Source: Strongylocentrotus droebachiensis | Taxonomy: Eukaryota > Echinodermata > Echinoidea > Camarodonta > Strongylocentrotidae | Direction of reading: 5' to 3' | DNA length: 64,000 nt | NCBI GenBank assembly: GCA_035222895.1 | Contig: JAVYIG010000630.1 | Location: forward strand, 62,001 to 126,000 | In this document: positions 26,701 through 41,700 of the stretch, piece after piece | Layout of the letters: each line of letters starts with the position of its first letter | How positions within the stretch are numbered: position 1 is the stretch's first letter | Made by a program: the position numbers and the translations under genes | Notes under the pieces: model-generated | Databases searched by the model: none | Told to the model about the DNA's origin: nothing | What the model saw: only the letters and a program-made list of their open reading frames with translations

Positions 26701-29700
26701 GGGCATCTGTAAATCAGCTGGCTAGTTAGCTGAGACAAGGATAAGAGGTTCGCTTAAAGGCATTGTTTAAAGTGCGGGTTCATAGAAAATCACAAATATG
26801 GCAAATATCGTATTACTAGAAGCTGGTATGCTAACAGATGGCCATCATGCAAGTTTTAGGTTAACTACATATCGGGTGATTTATAAAAATACAAATAAAA
26901 CAACCTCCATAGCATCTGGGATATGCGAGAGATTCGCCCGAAAATAACGATGTTTTAATGCCCTCACAATATGAACCAACCCTGCCCAAGCAGACGACAT
27001 CCCATAAAGAATGAACATAATTGCAATGCTTTTATTTCTCAAAGTATTATGAGTTTAGTGTATATAAATGTGATGGAATTTTACACCATTTAAAAAGGGA
27101 TATGACCCCCATTCTGATAACTAAATTCTTTTTTTTGTAAATACATAGGATAGGAGTTAATGAACAATCAAAGAAACCACACTTTCAAATTAAAAAACCT
27201 CCGGAATGATAGCATGGACGTCATTTGTTCCCTTTTGAAACGCCGAACATGCCGCGGTGTATGCAGCTGAAAATACAATGGCGTCTTATTTTGTTTACAA
27301 GCGACGGATTCCTTTTTTTTTGTTAATCCTCGCATTTTTCATCAAATTAATACCATGCACGGGGTTTAGAGTGAGGCAATAGATTAAACATTTCGCCTGA
27401 GAGCATTGAAGTAAGAGAAATTACTGAAGAAAAGATGACAAAACAGGCACTGAAATTGTGTGAGATGTCATGGGACATCGTCTGCTTGTGCACATCATGT
27501 TCAACATGTGACGTCATATCTCAGCAGCGACCGGAGAGCTTTCCAGGTGCTATGTCAGGGCTGTATCTAAGCGTTTTGTAATTGTTAATAATCATTACTT
27601 CGAATTTTTCCAAGCATTGGCTTTTGATAACCTTGGCCAATCAAAGTGTCACCTTTGCAATAATGACATTAAAGTTAGTTTTTTAAATCAATGAACCTTC
27701 TCTTTAACAATGTTAAATCTGAGATGCACGCCTGTACTTGTTATCAGTGTCTGTAATATGGTGCTATATTGAAGCCCTTAAAAAAATGTGCATCAAAATG
27801 ATCAAGAAGTGCCTCAAAAAAGTAAAAACCTTAGAGTGACCGGTTTTACCATACTCGTTTTCCCCAATAGATTGTAGTGTTATGAAAACCGTTTGGCAAA
27901 CGCAAAATTTGATTTCGATTTTCAATCATAAATATCTTGATAATCGGACATGAGATTGGCTTGTAAAAGTCATAGGATTCCTGACTGACCTAAAGGTTTA
28001 TAATTATCATTGCAGCATGAGCTAAATCCAAGATTTTGTTTCAAAATCCGAGGCAATGATAGTTTGAGACTATATTTTTGAACTAGTATTATTTAGTGTT
28101 CTAGTTTATGACAGGTTTCACAAACTGTTATTATTTCACACTTCCCACTTGCAATTCGTTTCAAGTGGAGAATGTTGTTTGAAATAATTCTATGTTACAT
28201 ACATATGCCGACAAAGTACAAAGTAATCTTTCGATAGCGAACGTGCCTGATTGATGTTTTAAAGTGTATCACCTTCACTGGTGTTTTCCCCTATTTACAC
28301 GTCACAAGTCATTATAGAGACTTCACTCTATCCCTTTTCAAGGCTTTGTTCTTTGAATATATTGATTTTCTTCCACTTGTTTTTACACTAACTTTGTATG
28401 CCTTCATTTTGAGTTGATCAACAACCTAGATTAAAAAAAAAAGAGAAACGGGCTGTTTTTGTTATTGTTTTGTTTAGTTTTTATAGGGCAATATGCATCT
28501 CTGGTAAACTTTTTTTCTTCAAGGCTCAATCTGAAACATTACTCCTACCAAAGAGAGTAAGTGGGGGGGGGGGGGAGAGAAAGAGAGAGAGAGAGAGAAT
28601 ACATGGACAGAAAAGAGAGGGAGAGCAACAACAACAAAAATTGAGAGAGGAAAAGGGGAGTGGGAGTTAGAAAAGTGGAGTGAGGAAAGGAGAGTGTGAG
28701 ATGATAGAGAAACAGAAATGTAAAGACAAACTGTGACAGACAAACAAGAGGAATAAAAAGACAGAAAAAGACACAACAAATGAAATGCCAAACACACATG
28801 CAGAATTACACTGTAGGTGAAAATACAGAGATGGAGAGACTAGGAGCACACAAACAAGCGATATCATGACCTTATTATTATCAACTCATCCCGGCCTCGC
28901 TCAATAAAGGGTCCCGTATTTATCTCTTCTCCCTTTTTATTGCTTTCTGATAACGCACAAAGGTATGAGTCACATGTCCCCCGCATGCCTTTGTCTACCA
29001 TATTGACATTTTAAGGGAGAGCGGGGGTTTCCTTTATCCCGACACCATTGTGTGCGGTCTTTCTCCAGGAGTACAAAACATTTTGCAAGGTCACATCAAC
29101 AATAACCGGGTTTGATAAATAGGGAGCTCAATCCCATCAACATGTAATCATTACATTGTATAGAGTAGCTGCGTGAACTACTTATATTCATAGAGATAAT
29201 GGACAGGAGAGCTTTATTGTAGTTGTTTTTTGTTTTTATTTGTTTCTTGTTTTTTTAGACAGGCGAGCTGTATGTGTATCAGGCTTTTTATGATGCTATG
29301 CATGTTCTCCATGCAGTGTATATTAGTTATGACTATTAATATATATCTCACTTAAATGAAATGCAAACTATACTAATTTACATTGGGAGGGAAGGGGATA
29401 GGGGGCTAGGATTTTATTAAAAAATCCAATGTATGAATGTATGATACTATATTCAGTATGATATAAGGCACATACAATAATCAGTCAATTTTGTTTTGTT
29501 TGTTTGTTTTTCTTTAAAAAAAAAGATTCCAAGCAGCCGCTGCACAATTAAAATATGCTCAAGGGAAACATAAAAAGAGGTGTTTATAGACAGGTGGTCT
29601 TTCTGTACAGGTGGTTGGTAAGGTAGGTTTCATTGTATTAATTATCATGGATGTAAGGGCTCACCTCTTCAATGAAATGCCATGGGTGGTATGTTGCTCC

Positions 29701-32700
29701 TAGGATTGTAGGCTGCTTCAAACCATGCTCAAATACAGACTTCAGAGCAGGACATAACCTAGAAATGCAAGAAACATATTACTAAATGGTTGGCATCCAT
29801 AATCAAAGACTCTTTTATGCTGGTGTCAGAGTGCAATTGGTGTTTACCAAAATGGCTAATCCATATAGAATATGGAAATGATGAGTATATTTTTCAACCA
29901 TGTAACCATCTAGTTCACGTCTTGATCACGATTACATCATAGTCTCTCCAAAAGCAATTTCATCTTCGATCCAAATAAATGAATTAGTTACTGCTACTGG
30001 CTAACTACCAACTGACTATCATTTCTGTAACTGCATCATCCCCTGCGTGGCACACCAGTACTGTTTAATTCTCTCTTCTAAGATCTCCACAAACTTCAAT
30101 TCTCTCTCTCTCTCTCTCCCTTTCCTCATCTTTCGTCAAAGCCATTTCTCTCATATGATTCAAACACATTAGTTACTTACGATCCTCTGACAAGGTCTGT
30201 GATAGTTTCTGTGACGGCATCATCACCTGCGCTGGTGTACTGTTTACTCCTCTCATCTAAGATCTCTACAAACTTTGCAGGAAACCAACCTCTAAGACCG
30301 TTCAGTTCACCAACCCAGCAATGCTCATCTTTCTGAGATATGATCTATGAGAAGGGGAAGAAGAAAAAAATTGATGGCTTATAATAAAAGGGTATATGTT
30401 TGGCGACTTCTAAATATGATGAAGTAGAAACAGCTCTACTTACACAACTGTATGATTATGCTTATTACATAACAAAAGGCTTTCCCAAAATTCCATAAAA
30501 ATAAGTTAAACTCCTCAAATAGAATACTGAGAGAAATCTTTAGCAATCTCCCCAATTTTACAATATTTGGCCTTACATCTGTAATGTGTGTTTCTATCTT
30601 TGTTTTTTTCAGGCCCAAAAGCATGAATTTCTTGAGTCATAATTGTGAGAAATATCAAGTCATACTCCTCCAGCTTTATGTACGCTCTTTGATTTTCAAT
30701 TATTTTCTGACATCATTATTCATATCAATGCCAATATCTTTATCATTAAGCTGTGTTGAAAAACATAAAAACAATGATTGATAAACAAGTGGAGAGATAG
30801 AGAAAGAGACAGTGATAAAGAGAGAGGGGTTGAAGGGAGAGACAGAAAGACAGACAGACAGAGGGAGAGAGAAAAAGAGGGAGGGAGGGAGAGAATGAGA
30901 GAGTCGGACAAACTGAGATGAATACTACTTACTGTGATGATGTCATTTTTCCTGAAGCCTAACTCATCGTCATCGTGTCTCTCAAAGTCGAGCAGTGCTT
31001 TGGCCCTTCTTTTCCTTGTTCTCGTGATGTTCACAAACTGTTCATGATCTTTCTGATGGCTCTCAAGAGAGTAGTCGGGTATCAAACCCTGTTTAAACCA
31101 AAACACATCAAACAGATTAGTTGATCAAACAGATAAGTCAATAGTTTAGAACCTACAGAGGCAATGTGGTCTTAGCATCAGTCACAAGAAAAGGTATAGG
31201 ACCCACATCCTTTGGCATGACGTAAGACTACATTTTCCACACTCAAACCAGAAGGGTACCAGGAGGAAGAACTCTTTTGAATGCTTAATCATGGCAGCTA
31301 GGCTCGAGCCAGATTACTGATCCAAAGCTCTCTAGAAGTCCATAGGGACATTGCTAAATACGTATATGCTATATGCCCTACAAAAGAATAATTAATCAAA
31401 TAAATATTAATCAAATAAATTATTAGTTATCAATTAACCAAAAAAAAATAGAAAAAAGAAACTGAATAGAAATTGCCTTCTACTTTGCACAGTTTCAGCC
31501 AGCTACTAAAAAAAGTAAACTGACCAGAGTATGTTTGAATCAAGAATTAAGATTATGGACATGTGAGGGCGCTAGACCCATATTTGTGCTGGTGGACAGC
31601 AGGTAAGAGTGTGCAGGTAGTATTTGGCATTTCAAGGTGTAATGTGGAAAGAAAAAAAATCTGGAATTTTCAGGAGGGTGGTTTCAGGTAGTTAAAGTAG
31701 CAAATTCATGCTCAGTATGTCTAGAGTAAAATACAGCTGTCAAAAGAAGATAGATAGGTTTGTGGTCTATTTGCAGACTGTGGATGAATGTCCATCAAAT
31801 CCCAGCCCTGGCACTATCGTTCCTCTGTATCTGGGAAAAAACTAGGAGCCTGGGATGATATTGGAAAAGTCATTGGGAATCGACTTGCCAGTGCCATGCA
31901 CTCATACATGCATAAATCTAGGGAGCAGAGACAAACAAACAACAACAATGACCCCCTGGGTTTGAACTTTGTGCATAATGAAATATATTTCCATCTAAAC
32001 ACAAATTGCCTTGAAATTGAGATTTCAGTTGAGTACACTTACACAAAGTATTTGAGCTACCAAAAAAAAGTCATGGCGAGAAGGTATGTGTGTGTATGTT
32101 TGTGATGTGCTTAATAACGAATATATGTGAGCCTACATATAATACTTAAAACTAAAGTAAAACAATCACAGTTGAGATTCCTTCTTAATTCTTAAAGCGG
32201 AACTGCATCACTTGTAGCTACTTGCACCCTCTATACAGCCAACAATGCCTAAGCGGTACCCGATGATCCCCATGGTCCCCTTTTTCTTATGTTAATTGAA
32301 AGCTGATTTGATTAGATAACCACCTGCCAGTGACCAGGCAGGGAGGTCTAATCCCTCCTTGCCAAACTAATGCAGATAGGCTTTAAAGCAAGGTGGACAC
32401 AACAACTCACTTCTTTATTACAGACTTGGTTTGTAGCTAGGCTGGAAGAGATAAGTTTACTCACTATTTTTGCATTCTTGGGGTCGATTGCTTGGAAGTG
32501 TCTTCCGATCTGTTGGATGCCTTCTCTGAGATCAGATACAAGCTCTGTCTGATGGATGTTCTTAGCTTTCAGGTCATTAGAGTCATCTTGATTAGCTGTA
32601 GGTAGGAGAAAAACGATTGCTCCAGGATTTATTTCATAAAAAATGAAAGGTTAGAGATGGACTGGGTTTTATATACTATTAGACATAGAAGTGGGTTCAA

Positions 32701-35700
32701 GGTTGAAGTTAGCAATTTAATTTACTGATGTTAGGTAATGACTGCAGAGTAACCATTGACGGAGCATGCATTGTAGAACCATATTAAAGAGAATACCCAA
32801 AAAACTAATTTAAACAGCAGTTAACCTGCACACACATTATAATTCACAGCTATTCCTGCATTCTTCTGAATCTGGTCAAATTATAAGATTGTTAAAATAT
32901 AAATATATGTTGTGAGTATGATAAAGCAATACACAACTTGTACCAGATTTTAATGTCATGAATTGAACATTTTTGGGAGAAAACTAACAAAACCACTGTC
33001 CCTCAAAAAAAAAACTTCAATATCCTTCTTCCCTTCCCCTAAATAAGGAATTCCTTCAATTATTTGTCTTTTCTACTTACGGAATAGAGCCCCCATCAGA
33101 GATTTTCTCCTCTGTAGTTGACGTTTGTTCACTTGCTGCAGAAACAACAAAAAAGAAAGACAAGAGGGGGTAAAAACACAGTAAAATCTGATAAGAGAGT
33201 TCCCTCTATTAAATCAGAGAGCAGAGCATACATATTGCAGGTTTAGTCTTTACATGTCAACAACAGTCAAAGAGTCAAGTTGAAGGGCACAGAGGCAGTT
33301 TGTGCAGAATAAAAAGGCAAGAATAAATACGATGATCTCAATACTAGTTGAATACAAACCTCACCACAAGAAGCACAGCACGGATTCATAATTGCTTCGT
33401 TTACGATTGCTCATTCACTGGAAATGAATGCACAGACACAAACATATTTTATGATGATGTAAAAAATGCATTGCATTGAAGCTGATTTTGCAGGAACAAC
33501 TTAGAAGAGCTACCAGCAAAAATACACAAGGTCAAATGTCACTGCTAAGGTACATGAATCACAGATATGGATCTGTCTCTGGTAGTGAAAATCAGAGTTC
33601 CTTTTCAAATACAAGGATGCTGTATAGCGAGGCATAATTTATGGGTATTTAAGTACTTATTTTAAGGCCTGCAGTTATACTGGTAAATAAGGAAAGTTCC
33701 TTTCAAAAGGAAGTATGAAGTAGCGAGGTGATTTAAGGGGAATTCATGTTGTATTTAATGACCAGAGTTATAATGGTAAATAATGTATAAATGATACAGC
33801 TCAAGGCATTGCAGAGAATCAGTAAATGAGTGTTTGACAGTAAAAAGGCTCCAAACAAACAAGCAAACCAACAAAAACAAACATACAGCCTGGAGAGAAC
33901 CAAGGATGTTACATGTGTTCTTTAAATTATTGTATCTTTAATTCTGAGAGGTATTTTAGATGTCATAACTATCCTAAATCATGTGTCAATAGTTGATGAC
34001 TGCACATACACTTTTGTGGCTGCCTAAGCACACAGTTTAAAGAAATACAGGCAAACACTCAAAAAATATGCTCATTCTGTGGAATTAGTAAATTGTGATG
34101 ACAATGAATAAACAAAATGGCATTCAGAATAATGCCCAAACCCTTGAGTGAGAATAGTTAAATGTACTTTTTTGGGGAAGGTTTTCTGCCAATTCTGGGT
34201 GAACATTGTGATCTTGAATGTTGCACAACTAATACTGGTATGTACATTAACTTTGTCTGCTGCCCTCTGAGCTGAACCAATGACTGAGATAGGGTGATCT
34301 GTTACCCGTTTTGGAAGATTTTCTGCTGATTCTAGGTTGAACACTTGTGATCTCAAATACTAAAAAACTAATACGCCAACTAATCAAAAGTTGTCTGCTG
34401 CCCTCTGAGCTGAACCAAAGACTGAGGTAAGGTGAACTAGCTGTTACCTGTTTTTGGAAGGTTTCCTGCTGACTCTGGGTTGAACACTTGTGATCTCAAA
34501 TGCTACAAAACTAATACGCTAACTAATCAAAAGTTGTCTGCTGCCCTCTGAGCTGAACCAATGATTGAGGTAGTGCGATCTGTTACCTGTTTTGGGAAGA
34601 TTTTCTGCTGATTCTGGGTTTATCATCTTTGATATAACTAAAATAATTAATATACACATTAAAGTTTGTCTGCTGCCCTCTGAGCTAACCAACAATTAAA
34701 GGTAAGGTGAACTGTTACCTGTTTTGGCAAGTTTTCTGCTAATTATAGGTTAAACATTTGTGATCTAGGATACTACAAAACTAATAGACTACTATTAAGT
34801 ATAATCAAAAGATGTCTGCTGCCCTCTGAGCTGAACCAATGACTGCTCAGGTTAAGGTGAACGAGCCGTTACCTGTTTTGGAAGGTTTCCTGCTGACTCT
34901 GGGTTGACGATAGCACCTTGTTCTGCCATCAGGTAGGCTAGATGTTTCCGTCTGTGGGTGTCCACGATGATGTCCGTCAGGGAGGCTGAGTGTCGCATAC
35001 CAATCTGTAATAAGACAACAAATAATGTTTAATGAAAGTTTACTCCCATTAAACATGTCAGTGCACAAGGTTTTCTTCAAATGGTATAGCTGTATAGCGG
35101 TATTAACTAGACTTAAATTAAATATTTCTGCCATCAAATACATCAAAGAGATTACATAATACACAATAGTTGCTTGAAGGTATTATTCAGGACTTTTGTA
35201 AGAGGAGTTTCAGTTATCCATTGAATGAAAGTGAAAGTATGTATAAACCAGGCAACTTTTCCAATGACATATATGAAAGACTTCCCTAACTATGGTCTGT
35301 TATTATCGACAATCTTTCAAAGTATATACATGATTTCAGTAGATTACAACCTATATAGAATGTATCCTCATACTGGCTCCATCAAGTATTAAAACAACAT
35401 TGTTGATTGTACATCATGTATAACAGAATGAGACAAAGTTGATGATGGGTGTTGTGGGCAAGGAATAATATAATCTCAAAAACCTCAAAAACAAATACTG
35501 TAGTAGATCATTTATTACATTAAAATCAAAATCATCATATATATTCATGACTGAAAGGGTTATTTGCATGCTCATGGGTGTAGTCAGGGAAAAGGAGATG
35601 ATCATTTCAACAATGCAAAACTTGCTTTGGGAGAGGATGGGTTGGTTTACATAAACATCTGTTTCTCAATTCCTATTTATATTTTTATTCCATTTTTTTA

Positions 35701-38700
35701 AAGGTTGATTTCTGGAGATCATGATCCTACAAACAACATTCAACATGCATCACTTTTCCTTTCCAATATGTACTAATTTACTACAGTGGTACTGTCTTTT
35801 CTATCTAGAATATATCTCGTCTGTTGAGAGCGGTCAGAAAAGCATTAATTGCATGTAAAAAACAACTTATGGGCTCGAAGGACAAGACGTTACACATATA
35901 TACACATACTGATCATATCTATTTATCACAATACTCTAGTAAACCCATTTACAGTTAGATTGAAACAATGAGATGTTAGAATATGGTTAATGGTTACTAT
36001 GAAAGGGATACTGGTAGTTGAAGGCATTCAAAAGCAATCAAGATGCACAATGAAGATACATTAATGGACATGCATGCCTGTTTCTCTTTCCCAAATACAA
36101 ATAACATTTAAAGGTAAAGACCAGTAATGGTCATGCGATTGCATTGTGAAAGAAACGTTGTGGAATCGATCAGAAAAGGTCGATCATCTAGCATCTAGCA
36201 TCTGCAAGGTTCTGGAATCATCAAAATGATAAGAAATTTGGCTCATTCTTCGTAAAGTTACAAGCACTATACACAGAAAGATGTATATGGGACTACCCTA
36301 TCTCTCTCACCAGACCATGAGAGAAATAAATTTACCAAATATATGAATTAGTAGGCGGTTTCCCGGCAATTTTATTATCATCATGTATTAGTCAAAACAT
36401 ATTCTTTCACATGATTGGTAATGAGAGCTTCCATTTCATTTTTTGAAATTGGGGCGTTGCCAATACTGGTCTTTACCTTTAACAGTTAGAAATGTGCTCA
36501 TAGTATCCACTACCAGAGGAGGGGGGGGGGGGGGTGAAACAAAAGTAGGTGAGATTTAAAAATGAGTGGGAATTTTATTATAAGTACACCATTACCATGC
36601 CCCGGCAAGTGCCAACTCCATTATATCGCACAAAAATACCTAAATATTGTTAATCTACCAAATATACATGAAAGGGTAGACATGCTTCATCAAGGTCTAT
36701 TCTAAATGAAGGGTGATATGGTAGCCTAAAAGAGAAACAAAGAAATGATTCTCAGTAATAGCTGATGGAATACAGAGTAAAATACACACCTCATATTTCT
36801 GTGAAAGTGTTTTGATTATTGTCCAAGTAGAGAAGATATATGTAGCAAAAGATCATGTGGACAAAAAGAGATCAAAAGTGAGGAAGAAAAAAGAAAGTGT
36901 TCATTCACTACATTGAAGAGAGAATGTCTAAAAATGCAAGTCTAGACACATGGAAACCAGAAAGGATAGTTCCAGAGGGCTGTATTACTGAGGAGTGCAT
37001 ATAATTGAAAGAAAATGTATCTATAGAAAATAAAGAAGATTCCCAATAGGTTGGAGATAGGGCCTTGGAGACAAAGCTGAAGATATCGGCCAACCTTCAT
37101 CAAAAGAAGGCATAACAGGAACAAGACTGACAAACAACACAATTTAAAAATAAACAAATACTGTAGACTAATGAAATTGATAACATTCACATGTACAGTA
37201 CCTGTGGATAACCAAATATAAAAAAAATATCCTATAAACTCAATGGTGTGCACTACAATGTACATGTATAAAAGTAGTAATGTTTTACAGTATTTACACT
37301 GTATGTGACTACAGCGAGAAAACCTGTACATGTATATCTACAGGTGTATTTACATAATTGTTCATGTGTCCTATAAAGGTCTACATGTAAGTGTGTTTGA
37401 ATGAGGAACATCAATGATTCATCACAATTATTGATTGACATGGGTCTTTGATAAATATTTCAATTTATTTTTAATCAACAATACATTTTATATACCGTAT
37501 CTTTATTTTAATGTCCAGTTATCTGAAAATATTTCAACAAATAATATGGTGAGAAGAGCCAAAAGAGGATTCATATAATATGATATACAGTATCTGTTCT
37601 ACTGAGATCAATTTGACTATACTGTACAAAATATTGTGTAACATAAAGCACAGATTTGGGGTATTTCAATTTCTAGTATATTGTATATGTAGTATATTCA
37701 TAGAGACTATCCCAATACTAACAAATCCACACTAACCTCAAGTCCACAACATAATCCACTTAACTACACATATAAATGCTTTACATAAGACTATACATTT
37801 ATATTGTATATAAACAATACAAATAAAGCAACCTTATATTTCCCATGTGCACACAAAAAAGGTACAGGCAAACCTGTTAATTCACAAGAGATTTTTAACA
37901 CAAGATTTTTAGCAAAAGAATTGACAGGAACAGTACAGTAATTGAACTGGAAAGCAATATGTAATGTATTTTTGTTGCTGCAATTTTTTGCATTTCTTGC
38001 TGGCTATAAATCTAAAGTAACTAAGATTCTCTTCATAAAATATCCACCAATTAGCGCAATTTGTATTTTGTATTTATATCTTCTCTTCTAATCTAAAAAT
38101 TAGTACAAATCTCAATATTCAAGCCCCCCCCCCCTTAAAAAAATTATATCATAAAAGAATGCCAGTCATAATGTGTGCTTTATTATGTTGACAGCTCAGG
38201 AAACAGTTTCCACTTTACATGGTTGTACATGTTAATTACAGAAAAGTGACCAGGAATGAATAGAATTTCAAAAATCTAGAAAGATCAATCAAAAGCAATG
38301 GCGAGTAACTATACCATATCTAACCCCAAGAATTAAAGTGCTCATTCTAAAATAGATTTGATGACATGAATTCCTTGACTCACCGTACAATTAAAACATT
38401 CAGGTCCAATACACACCTGATCTTCGACATTTAAATGTATCCTTACTGCCGACTATCAAGGAGATGTAACGTTTGAGCAGAAACATGTCAAATTTAGTAC
38501 CTGCAACGCACACTATTCACAAACATGTACCTCAATTAACAAACATTTAAGGTGTGTGACACTGTATGCAAGATCTGTATCGCCTACATGTAGATTTGCC
38601 TGGTGAAATCCAATATTTTAACAGGTGTATTAATTTTGTCAAAAAATTCAGATTATATTCTACCTTGTTATTTTGGAGGGCGGCTAAAAGTTTATTGGAG

Positions 38701-41700
38701 CTGTCCATGTTAGAATTCACCATGATTTATTCCAAATAATTAAGAATCCATCCACAGCTTGCAATCTATATTATCAATCCTTCATCCCAACATTGACCCT
38801 ACCACGGCCCAACAAAAGAATGTGAGTGGATCTACTAATAGGAGAATTAGTAAACTGATTGTGTGTTTGCCAGCTGTTTTCGTTCCCATCACTGATTCAA
38901 AGCGATGGATCTTTAGCCTACAGGCAGGCGAGATGAGTGCATGGAATGGCCTACGACACGTGTCTCCCTTATTTGCATAAATATAGAGGTTGTTCCATGA
39001 TACCTTAGGTCTATATCCGGTTGATGTACGAGGGGTAGGGGACGGAATTGGTTTCAACACGTAGCAATCAACCAGAACTGGCATGTTTTGTATTATTTTT
39101 TTTGGTATTTTATTTATCTAACCACCCTTATCTTATTTACAGAATTAAACTGATTAAATGAAATAACATGTATTTCAAACAAAAATAATGTTCAAATATA
39201 ATAAACAAAGCTCACAAAGTACTACAAACATTTTTTGTTTTTTAATGCAGTTGACAATAAAAGCTTATTATTCATTAGCCTCTGATAATAAGTATTCACA
39301 CTTACATACAACTTGCTTAATCAGCCCCTTCCTTTTTATCTTGGTCAGCTATGGAAAGGATATAATCCCTTCTAATTATTCTAACTGCACAGAGTATATT
39401 ACACTCATTATCATAAGATATGGTAACCAGTCCACTTATTTGAATTTGCATGGGTTGGTAATATTATTGAAAGAGGGAGGTAAAGCAAATACACCAAGGC
39501 AGAAAGATTGATATTAAAATATGCAGTGACATTTAGAAGACAATGCCACATAGAGGTTACGCTAATATCACCCGAATCTCAATGTTGACATTGTAAATAA
39601 TTCCTATGGGATAATGGCATTCTAGTATGGAGTCCACTTGTAGAATTTGATTATTCTGTAAGGTCCATCACTCATACTGCCCCCAGAATATATAACAGTA
39701 AATATGCATCACAGTTGGTACCTCTGGGCATATACCCTAAGAACATGTACATGTAGTACCGCTGAGCATATATTGACATGAACGATCATGAAAATGTTAG
39801 CCTCTAATCATTTTATTGCATATGATGTGTGTAATGCATGTCATTACAGTGCTATGTTTGATAGCTTGGCTTGTAAAAATGTATTAGAAAAAGAAATTAT
39901 ATTTCTTTTCTTAAGGCTGAAATTTAAATAGATCCATCGATATACAATGTAGGTGAACTATGTGTATAACAATATGTCAGTATTCTTTAAAAATTGTATA
40001 AATGTGAGACTTTGTATTTCACTTTTGATTTTAATAAATAAAGACTACCGTATGTACATTGTACTGAGGTTATTTTATGAACTGCATGATACAGTTTTAC
40101 TTCTTCATTCATTTTTTTCTCCTGAAAAACAATAATAAATTGATTTACAGTGTGGAATGTACAGCTGATATATGTAGGCATATTTCTTACACAAGTAAGT
40201 GATTATTTTGTTTTATTTTTTGAGAAATAAAATAGATACTATCAGTTATACTACAAAATATTTTTTTTATTTCTATGGACTGGTATATGAAGAGGTGTAA
40301 TTACCCCCTCGTTTCTTAATGGAATGGTCCAACACCATAACACTTTGATCTAAAATTAATTCCGGCAAGCTAGCATCTGGCTCCACTTTTTGACACTCTA
40401 TAACCTAGTCATGATTCAAGCACACTGAAACATATTCCTTTAAGTAAATAAAAATAAAATAATGCACTTACATGTACATGGTGATTTGGAATTAAATTTG
40501 GTTTTAAGAATTTCAGATTGTACCATTGGATCACTACAGGGTTCTCAAATACATTTATTCTCATCTGAAATTGAATGCTTTATAGAGATTACAGGGTAAA
40601 CAGACTGATACCAGTAATCTAAGACGAGGGACTAATTATAACACTTTGTTGAATAAGCTCAAGTTTACAAAATAACCCGCTATTTCAACTATCCCTCATC
40701 AGCCCGCAGTTGCAATTAGCGGGATATTTGGTCGAGAAAATATCCTGAGAAATCTTGGCCTTGTTTCCAAAGTATCCCGCTATTTGGGAAATAGCGGGCT
40801 AATTTTCACTAGTCCGAGCTACCCTATGATGAGCATATCGGTCTGGTGAAGACACAATTTTGAGCTTTGGGATAATATCAAGAGTCTGAAAATAGCAGGT
40901 TATTTGGCAAACTCGAGCTGATGACGACAAGCCTTATGTAGGGTTGTAGGGTTAATTGATTTACATACAGAGTATTTAAAATCAGTCAAGTGTAAAAACC
41001 CCAGCTATATTGATAACACTGTATAAATATAGACAGCTGGTGATTCTGTTGTCACTCTAGGGTGTTGTACTCCTTTCATATGTAAATGAGCAGGAAGTAA
41101 TAAATGTACGTCATCAGAATATCACCATGGCAATGAGAGAATGTAGTTTGTTATGGTGTAAGTAAACAGTACGACAAGCCTTTACATGGGACCATGCACT
41201 ATGAAAGTGATGTAACGACCTACATGTACACGCAAACAAATTGTTCAACTACATGAATGCATGTATTATAAATACTTTTGTTTGTTACAGTTGGTAAATA
41301 ATTTGCTTTTAAATGGGAATATTCATAATCACAGTAATATCCTAAATATCAGAGTTAATGCCTTTTCAGTTCCAGATAGATATGTGAACAGTGTATGATG
41401 AGAATGTATAAATAAAGACACTGAGTGTTAAAGCAGCAAAAGAGAGCAATTAAATAATGATTTTAATACATGTAGAAAAAAACTAGCTCATTACAATATC
41501 ACATGTTATTGTAATAATGATACTAATAAAAGTCATTGTAACATAATTAACATACACAATACATATATTAATACAGAGAAAATATGAATACATTAACAGA
41601 TCAAGATTAACACTGACAAGATTAGATTAAGGCAAGTCTAAAGTATTTTGCCCATACATTTCCAACCACATAGATTTCAGTATATCGGATTCTGTATGAA

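Noticed and set aside
27509-27516. TGACGTCA, a perfect CREB/ATF octamer in intron 16
   Set aside because: A single 8-bp match deep in an intron is expected by chance at this scale and has no supporting context.
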